From the NCBI GenBank assembly GCA_015680685.1, contig MNCI01000248.1, positions 22,811-86,810 on the forward strand: a stretch of 64,000 nt of DNA, in the 5' to 3' direction. Below, one piece after another: positions 57,461-64,000 of the stretch. The stretch comes from Gnetum montanum. Taxonomy: Eukaryota; Streptophyta; Gnetopsida; Gnetales; Gnetaceae. The notes beneath the pieces were generated by a model. The model did no database searches and was not told the origin of the DNA. It saw only the letters and a list, made by a program, of their open reading frames with translations. The translations under genes were made by a program, and so were the position numbers. Each line of letters starts with the position of its first letter. Within the stretch, counting starts at the first letter, position 1.

Positions 57461-57724
57461 AGATCTTTGGGTCATGAATGGGGTTGCAAATTTTCTATGA
57501 TTTGGTTGCAAATTTTCTATGATTTGGTTACAAATTTAGGTGAGATGGGTGTCCAATTTGTGGGATTACTATACATAGTAAGTGCTTCCCCCATGGCCAT
57601 TCTGTGTACTATAAATAGTAACCATGGCATATCTTTCATGCTTGAGATGAATCTTTCACACTAAGCTCTCCATCATGCTTGTTGAAGTAGCTAGTAAATG
57701 TTGAATTTTTGCTTTTTGTGGCTT

Positions 57725-57900
57725 CCACACTAGGGAATTGAATTTTCCACCCTAGGGATGAAGACTCCATGTTGAGGGGAAACTTTCATAGTAGGGGGGA
57801 AAGGTTTCAAGGCTAGGGGAAAACTTCCACATTAAGGGGAAAAAGTTTCCAAGTTGTGTATGTGGTCTCCACATTGAAGGGGAAAAGTTTCCAAAATCCC
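57725..57900. repeat. GGGGAAA minisatellite inside the D LTR
   Basis: Unit of the type TCCACACTAAGGGGAAAACTT, step about 28-33 bases, six or so units. Present also in the left LTR (24175-24345), so it predates insertion. Confidence 0.65.
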
Positions 57901-58190
57901 CACCCTTCCACACTGTAGGTAGGTGAGATCTACCCCCTTGCATGTGTTTCTAGCATAGAAAAATATATGGCCCTCATAAGACCCATCAAATTGCATTATG
58001 TAACTTTTTGCACTTGGGGAATAAGGCTTTGACCACTTAAGGCATTTTTCTATTATGGATTACAATCTTCACATTCACAATGACGTTTTTCCTTAGGTTT
58101 CATGGGGTGAAAGCTACATGCTGAAGAATGGTCATAACATGCAAACTTTTGTGGTGTTTCACTGACCTCTTGGCTTTTTTAAAATGTAAA

Positions 58191-58321
58191 TACATACACA
58201 CACACATACATACATACATACATATATATATATATTAAAATAAAACTAACAAGGGAGTGGACTTGGGTTTGAACCCATGACCTCCCATTTCAAATTATTA
58301 TTATTATTATTATTATTATTT
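58191..58321. repeat. Microsatellites (CA/CATA/TA)n and (ATT)n
   Basis: TACATACACACACACATACATA..., then (TA)n to 58236, and (ATT)n at 58294-58321, just outside the right LTR of element D. Between and after them are GGGTTTGAACCCATGACCTCC and GGTCAAACCCATGACATCC, a sequence type often seen in plant repeats. Confidence 0.85.
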
Positions 58322-59087
58322 AAGATAAAAACATTTTTGGGGTTGAGGTCAAACCCATGACATCCTGCATCTCAGAAACTTTTTTTTTGAAAATAATAAT
58401 TTAATAGTGTAATAGTATTTAATGAACACCTAATGAGAAACTTTTAAACAATGATATCTCTCAAACGGTAAGTATGATCAAGACGAAATTTGTACCATTG
58501 GAATCATCTCAATGATTACTACACATTGGATATAGTCTTAGGCTTTAAAAATAAAGTTGACTTTTTTAGAAATAAAAAATATCCAAATAGCCTATTTTTT
58601 TGAATTGACATTTCTAGGTTGAAATATGGTAATTTGAGATCTTCTAGATTACTTAAATAATGGGCTTTAACAAAACAAGATTAATTATGCTCATGGTTAC
58701 TAACTTTTTTCGAAAGAAATTTAATAATGATCTTAATCAATTAATAATTATATTATTATGATGGGCAATAGTTACTAGGACCGATGTATCATTGTCTTAC
58801 CAACATCTCTTGTAATTAATAAATCTTGATTAGGCATGATCAGATCTTCATCGATTATTAATATCCATGAAAGAATTTTGTTGATTGCTGGGATCTAGAT
58901 ACTTGATATATTGTTCATGAAATTAATGAAAATGTATCTTTTAACTTACATCATAAATATATGGTACATCTGGTGATGATTAATGGCTTTCTCTATGTTG
59001 TTTTTTCAACGTTCATCATTAGGTTCATGTTGTAGTCAGTCCATGGTTCTGAATGGCCCTTGGGTCATGGTCTATTTCAATATCAGT
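58322..59087. other. AT-rich spacer, no gene seen
   Basis: No coding frame or repeat partner in the window. Confidence 0.5.
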
Positions 59088-59840
59088 TGTGACATCCCAT
59101 CCCTAGATGTCATGGAAAATGTTGTGTATGAAGAAAATATATCAAATGCAAAATATATGTGATATTCGACATTATGTATAAAGAAAATAATAGGAAAAAT
59201 GAAAAAAGATAAAAAAAAACATAATGCTTTATTAATATGGAATAGCATTTTTGGATCATGTTATTCCTTGGGGTTTTCTTCCTTTGGCATCTATCCCTTA
59301 GAGGCAATCCACCACTTCCAGCATGGTTAGGCCTATTACCAGCCACAAGAATTGGCCAATCCACTTCTTGTCCTACTTCACCTAGCTCTCATGACTTGCA
59401 TGTATTGGCTTCACCACTCCATGCTAACACAACCTCCAACCTCAAGTATAAATGCCTTAGGTCAAATGTCCAATGATTACCTAAAGAGACATGTCGGTTA
59501 TTACAACATGCCCTTTTGGGTCTTAATTACAACTACCCTTTCAAGTCTTGTTATGATAACAATAACGCTTGTTATGAAGAGACATCATCTTTGTTATGCA
59601 ACAACATCATTTGGGAATGGGGACATGACATTAAGTGTTTTGTAATAGCAAAAAGCTATGAAAGCTATTAAGGATGGCTTTTATCCTTAGGTTATTTTTT
59701 TCCAAAATAAAGAAAAGTTCTATCCATAGGTTTTTTCTCTCATATTGATGTTTTCACATGGTAGAAATGTTTTTGTTTTTCTTATTTTCATTGTTGTTTC
59801 TATTTTGAAATTTAATTAATTTCAAAATAATACGTTGATA
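59088..59840 (+). repeat. Possible LTR, plus orientation
   Basis: It starts TGTGACATCCCATCCC, a start typical of some plant gypsy LTRs. It has TATAAATGCC near 59447 and is followed at 59842 by TGGTGCCAAGAA, which differs from the initiator-Met primer site TGGTATCAGAGC mainly by transitions. No second copy is present and the inner end lacks a clear CA, so this is tentative. The + frames at 59258-59645 are not supported as genes. Confidence 0.3.
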
Positions 59841-60175
59841 TTGGTGCCAAGAATTAGCACTAAAGGCTGAGGCAAGGACAAGTGATTTTTATTTATTTAT
59901 TTATTTTTTATTGAAATAGTACTAAAATTCTCTTGTCCTCCTTTAAATTTAAGCTAGATGTGATGGCTACTAGAAACAAACAATATCATTATAAATAACA
60001 TGATAGGAAAACGATAGATATCAATATATTACATGTATTATACACGTCACAAAGTGAGATGTACAAGTGGCTACTCACGTTGTCACACATTATTAGGTTG
60101 GACATCCAATGGAAAGGGAAATTAAAAATTCTTGAAATTTTTTTATTATCTAGGGTGAGACAAGTCCCAAAGCCA
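59841..60175. other. No gene seen
   Basis: AT-rich; contains an ATTT run (59888-59910). It separates the possible LTR from the pararetrovirus remnant. Confidence 0.45.
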
Positions 60176-60239
60176 AGTTATTCTTGATAGTGGAGATGCT
60201 GAACGATAAAAAGAAAAAATTGGAAGTAGCAATGCTTAG

Positions 60240-60745
60240 GACATGAGTGGAAGGATTGGAAACAAAAAGATTTTAATTATGTCCACATAGTTAAACTAGA
60301 TATACAACTTCACCCACATTTTAACTATTACCATCAAAATCCTTATTGGATCGTATTAGTTGATAGAAGATTAAAATAGTTTAAAGATGCAATCATTACA
60401 TAAGCTAAAGAAAGGCTAGAATGAGATGCCTTAGTAGTAATGCTACCTAACTTTACGTTCTCACTTAGAGATAGAAATTTATATAGGCTTTAATGTTAAT
60501 AGTTTACGTTCCTCTTGATATGGCATATAGAAGTATATGTGCAATAATTGGAACAAGGTTATGCTTTAAGATGTTCTCAATAACTAGTATTATAGCCTTA
60601 CTTCCCTTCAGACAATAGTTACTTTTGGTAGGATCTTCTAATATAGAATATGATACAAAGATAAATAATGAGGAATTTTCCCCAAATTGATGATACATTA
60701 CAAGAATTCTATAATCTTGTTCCATCAAGCCAATCAATGAGTTAT
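60240..60745 (+). pseudogene. Movement-protein-like region
   Basis: In + frames: IYNFTHILTITIKILIGSY followed by LIED, then a stretch around 60465-60530 (IYIGFNVNSLRSS). The spacing resembles the 30K-type movement proteins of caulimovirids, where such proteins line channels between cells. The match is weak, with many stops, and is assigned mainly from position upstream of the capsid. Confidence 0.35.
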
Positions 60746-61239
60746 AGCAAAAAAACTCTACAAAGTAAAACTAAAAAACTGCTAGCTTTACAGAAAGTGA
60801 TCCCTTTGCCATAGAAGATGTCCTTGAGCAAAGCTTTAGTAGAAACATATTGCCTAAACCACTTGTTGCTCTCTTCCCAAGCTAATGATCATTTAGGATC
60901 ATTGAACCAAAACAAAGCCCTGATGAACAAAATGAAAAAAGAATTCAAATCTTATTCATAGAAATAGGAATAACTATTGATGCCAAGAAAATACTCACAA
61001 GAGAAAGTTCAACAAAAATAGAAGAAGTTGAGTCAAATCTCGAAGGAACAATTGATCCATCTTCTAAACATCCTTTTGCCACTAAGTATGAATCTTTCTA
61101 TTATTGTATAGTGCAATTCTTTACTCAAGATCAACACAAATATAACAACAAAAAGTTTAGTTGATAAATCTAACAAATAGTTCATCTCATAAATTAACTC
61201 AGCTAAATAAGAAAAGCTAGTAGAAAGACTCCACCTCAT

Positions 61240-61780
61240 GTACCAAAAACATTCAGTAGATCCACCTATGGATACCATAAAACTATAGAATTTAGCTAAT
61301 GCTCACATTAGTTCTAACCTATATAATATGAATAAATGCTTTACAAATATCAAGAAATCCCAATGAGACATTAAAGGCTTAAGTCTAATAGTATAAAAAT
61401 GGGTATCAAAACAAAGATAGCATAGTCCTACTAGTCCTACAACTACATCAATATGAGCATATGGAATGAGCATAGACTCTCCACCTAGATATAACTCCAA
61501 TCATAAGATTAATTAGAATAAACATAGACAACCAATGAACATAAGGGTAAAGATAATATGCTTAATGCCAATGAAGAATCCTCATGAGTAATGGAACATG
61601 ACCACAAAGAAGAATAAGAAGAACACCAAATAGTAGCTCCAAAAGATCCTAAGTATTGCATAGATGATTTAGATCTTTTATAAAGGCAAAAACTGATTAA
61701 TAGGATTAATGCCATCATATATCGACAAGTTAATTTGGAGAGAAAAATGACCAAAACATGCTATGAAAAATTGTCTTCAA
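61240..61780 (+). pseudogene. Spacer region between movement-like and capsid parts
   Basis: A broken + strand frame, for example DPPMDTIKL, NLANAHISSNLYNMNKCF and later GLMPSYIDKLIWREK. Rich in Asn, Lys and Ser. No domain named. It keeps a coding look, which supports a continuous polyprotein. Confidence 0.35.
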
Positions 61781-61784
61781 CTTC

Positions 61785-62475
61785 ATAGGGAATTTATGTA
61801 GATGGTAAAACTAGATATCTATTGATATTAGGAATTAATACTTAGATGGACCTCCAATACAATTTCTTAGCACTATAACTAAAAGAATTTATTAGGAATA
61901 TAACTAGTTATGATGATGAATTCTGAGAAAAATTCCTACAAGAAACACTAAAAGATATTAAAGACTTTGATCTATACACGAAGAAAATGTAAAATTGGTA
62001 TTATAGAAGAAAATTAGCCCATGATAGGACTACAAAGAAAAGATTAGTAGGCTCTTTCCCTCTTGAATTCACTGAAAAATATAAACATGAATTAGATTTA
62101 GTAGGTAAAACAGTTGAAGCCATACTAAACAATTTTTAGAACATACAAATGTTATAATATGTCAAAATATGTAAGCATAGGAAAAATGGAAAAAACTTAG
62201 TGAAAATGAGGACATTGTTTTTATTATGACATATGCCCTAAAAACTATGGCTTCAGGCCACCAACAAAGGATAGGTCTCATTCTAAACATCACTATAAAT
62301 GTATCTATTTCCAAAACTATCACAATTGGAAGCCAAAATTATATAAACCCAATTCTAATAAAGTATTCCATTGTATGTTTAAATGTTGAAAAAACATACC
62401 TCAATAAGAACATCCACTATTTTCTCTATTAGGAAAATCACTATGCTCATGACTATCCCAAGAAACAAAAGCATC
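61785..62475 (+). pseudogene. Capsid protein with zinc knuckle, pararetrovirus remnant
   Basis: Plus strand. The capsid body (about 61800-62160) is badly broken. The C-terminal part (62226-62430) is basic and Asn-rich. It ends in a CCHC-type knuckle whose visible remnant reads ENHYAHDYPKKQKH near 62435-62475; the Cys ligands have mutated to Tyr. In this family the knuckle binds nucleic acid and sits just before the protease-RT part, as here. Stop codons are present within the knuckle. Confidence 0.55.
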
Positions 62476-62959
62476 CATGTAAGATAAATTTCATAGAAGA
62501 ATATAATTTATTGAAAAAAATATTATGATTTTGTTATCAATGAAAATGTAGCATTTGAACATCGGATCCCATAGACCCAATCAAAAGAGATCCTATGTAC
62601 CAAATGATAAAGTTAGAGCTATCAACATGACAAAAAGAAAAGGAAAAGTTACCCATCTTTGAAACCAACAAAATCATGACCTTGAATAGATGAATAGAGG
62701 AGAAAGAGGCATAACTTGTTGACCAACAAAAGATGGTTCAAGTTCTAAGATTTCAAGCTTCTACAAAAAGACCAAAAGAATGAGAAGAATCTAGAGAATT
62801 CCATCAAGAGAATACACTAACTATATTCCAACCCCCAAACTTGAATAAATATTTATTACAAATACAAAAAATCCAATAGTTAAAGAGATTCATCCAAATG
62901 GAAACAATAGAATTAGAAGATCTAGAGAGTATAGAAGAAAGCTACCAATAAGAGCAATA

Positions 62960-63335
62960 GCAAAAGAAAACCCAAGCTATGTCAATACTAATCGTAAGTA
63001 TAAATGCTAGGCATAAAACTAGTTTACCTATATTTACTTTGTTTATTAAGATTGAGAATTATAATATGTATCCTATAGATGAATTAATAGATTTAGGTGC
63101 TAAAGTCTCATTAGCAAAATGGCACATAATTCCCTCAAGCCTTTGGGAAGAATCCCCAAAGGCATACATTAGGTTTAATACACAAAAGATAGCAAGCAAC
63201 CAAAAGGCTACCATCCCTATCAAACATAATAGCAACATAACCTACATCACAATAATCCTCTGTGAAATCTAAAGTTATGAGCTACTTATAGGAATTGATA
63301 ATTTATAAGTTTTAGGAACATACACTATTGTTCCA
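62960..63335 (+). pseudogene. Aspartic protease, pararetrovirus remnant
   Basis: Plus strand frame open from 62979 to 63272. ELIDLGAKVSLAKWHIIPSS holds the D-x-G-A active-site loop with L replacing Ser/Thr, followed by a W four residues on. After a stop comes ELLIGIDNL (about 63275-63300), the usual (I/L)-(I/L)-G near the C-terminus. The loop followed by a short stretch and IP-x-x-x-W is the caulimovirid form of the protease. Confidence 0.62.
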
Positions 63336-63489
63336 ACCTTCATTGAAATTAGTGGTATAAGACTGCAATGATAACACTAGTACAACAATAGGTTTTCTGA
63401 AAAATAGACACTGCATAAGGAACCTAATACATAATGGGTAGTAAATAGTGTCAAAAAATTAGAAGATAAATTTAGTACTATAAATGATG

Positions 63490-63830
63490 AATTACTAAAA
63501 TTAGTAAGTGATTATCCAATAGCCTTCAGGCATGAATAGGAGCATTGGTGCATGATAGAATTTAAAGATAATGTCAAAATCAAAACCAAAGCTCACTACA
63601 TATGAATGCTACCATCACTCAAAGCTAAATGTCATAAAGAAATTAGTACTCTTCTAGAAAAGAGACTCATATAGCTAAGCATCAGTATATTTGTCTATGC
63701 TACCTTTTACATCGACAAACAAGCAGAATAAGTTAGAAGTAAGAAATAGTTAGTTAACTATAAACATCTAAATCATTTAATCAAACTAGTTTAGCATCCA
63801 ATCCCAAACAAAGATGATTTGTTCCAATGG
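63490..63830 (+). pseudogene. Reverse transcriptase N-terminus, truncated, pararetrovirus remnant
   Basis: Plus strand. DYPIAFRHE (about 63505), then a CHKEISTLLEKRLI segment (63630-63670), SIFVYATFYIDKQAE (63680-63727) and NYKHLNHLIKL with PIPNKDDLF to 63826. The palm with the YxDD motif and RNase H are absent because an LTR starts at 63834. Several stops occur. Confidence 0.68.
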
Positions 63831-63833
63831 TGA

Positions 63834-64000
63834 TGAGTGGTGAGATACCCCTACACTCAACCATATGAATACAAGCGTAGCAAGCGCGATCCGATCAAAC
63901 TCCGTAGACTAAGTGCCTACACACCCCATGGAACACTTAGGGTTAATTATTTGTTGTCTTCCCAGACTTACTTGTAGTTTTCATGGTGTATGGTTAAGTA
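63834..64000 (-). repeat. LTR of the element G family, runs out of the window
   Basis: It starts TGAGTGGTGAGATACCCCTACACTCAACCATA, matching 6476 and 14153, and continues with CGATCCGATCAAACTCCGTAGAC and ..GTATGGTTAAGTA, more diverged than the other two are from each other. There is no tRNA-Asp primer site on its left, so it is a 3' LTR of a minus-oriented element or a solo LTR. Confidence 0.75.

Larger units (their letters stand above)
23605..58161 (-). mobile_element. Element D: Tat-like Ty3/gypsy with an opposite-strand gene, hosting element C
   Basis: Order on the minus strand: 5' LTR (58161-56783), primer site, truncated gag (56410-55340), protease (55330-54930), GGCC repeats (54545-54410), opposite-strand gene (ending at 54100; split by element C), ~180-bp tandem array (31900-29090), GGCC repeats (28745-28620), RT to integrase (28010-24900), polypurine tract, 3' LTR (24693-23605). 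Without C it is about 17.8 kb. The second RNase H and YFTKW integrase place it near the Tat group. An alternative is that two related elements are joined here. Against this, C has the same gag-protease-opposite gene order between its own matched LTRs. Confidence 0.68.
56783..58161 (-). repeat. 5' LTR of element D
   Basis: About 1.38 kb, likely TGCAACC to GTGTTTCA. It contains ATCAACCAGGGACTTA (56920-56935, also in the C LTR), the TATA box, an ACTATAAATAGTA near-palindrome (57608-57620) and a ~30-bp GGGGAAA minisatellite (57725-57900). It matches the left LTR from about 57165 onward. Confidence 0.8.
60180..63830 (+). mobile_element. Endogenous pararetrovirus (Caulimoviridae-like) remnant
   Basis: Plus strand, in the order of caulimovirid polyproteins: movement-protein-like, spacer, capsid with zinc knuckle, aspartic protease, RT start. 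The RT stretch has the caulimovirid pattern (a basic KHAE-like segment before the conserved NYK-LN and PNKDDL box) rather than the gypsy one. No LTR is attached to it. It is full of stops and cut off at 63833 by an LTR of the G family. Such non-functional integrated copies are common in plant genomes. Confidence 0.68.

Noticed and set aside
58257-58285. tRNA-like B-box sequence GGTTTGAACCC
   Set aside because: No cloverleaf could be drawn around it, and the same phrase recurs 80 bases later in a repeat context.
59258-59645. Pair of + strand frames as a host gene
   Set aside because: No domain, and they lie in what may be an LTR; reading frames are short and uncorrelated.

Overview
This window looks like intergenic DNA from a large, repeat-choked plant genome. 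The evidence is long, decayed Ty3/gypsy retrotransposons nested in one another, tRNA-primed primer-binding sites, a caulimovirid-like (endogenous pararetrovirus) fragment, very AT-rich and CpG-poor sequence, and no intact protein-coding gene. A gymnosperm is my guess, from the overall style and age of the elements; that is inference. Almost every reading frame is interrupted, so coding features are listed as pseudogenes with approximate edges.

Layout, left to right. 0.2-0.65 kb is a CpG-rich patch unlike everything else, perhaps a host gene fragment. About 2.1-16.5 kb is element A (minus strand): a Tat-like gag and protease remnant whose 5' LTR lies at about 15.1-16.5 kb. It is split by element G (6476-14862), an insertion with two ~710-bp LTRs, a tRNA-Asp-like primer site, a gag gene and a second ORF, but no visible polymerase. 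At 17.0-19.1 kb is a Tat-like RT/RNase H/integrase fragment (E). At 19.65-22.85 kb is a chromovirus-like pol fragment (F).

Element D (about 23.6-58.16 kb, minus strand) carries LTRs at both ends. Starting from its 5' LTR on the right it has a primer site, truncated gag, protease, then a gene on the opposite (+) strand, a tandem array with a ~180-bp period, and finally RT, RNase H, a second RNase H and integrase before the 3' LTR. Element C (34595-51335, 16.7 kb, minus strand) is inserted inside D's opposite-strand gene, flanked by a near-perfect 5-bp target duplication (ACTCC/ACACC). C has the same plan as D (LTR, primer site, gag, protease, opposite-strand gene, polypurine tract, LTR) but no RT or integrase.

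The most notable object is that opposite-strand gene. Two independent copies (C at about 39.4-44.06 kb; D at 32.2-34.59 plus 51.34-54.1 kb) are homologous along their length. They share apparent introns at matching positions, end in similar acidic tails with stops at corresponding places, and are flanked by the same GGCC-rich short repeats. The C copy has its own good TATA box. I do not recognise the protein.

The right end holds a possible chromovirus LTR (59.09-59.84 kb, weak) and a plus-strand pararetrovirus remnant (about 60.2-63.83 kb: movement-protein-like, capsid with zinc knuckle, protease, start of RT). The remnant is cut off in the RT by an LTR of the G family (63834 to the window end). 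Coordinates of decayed features are good to tens of bases at best unless a motif is named; homology statements were made by eye.
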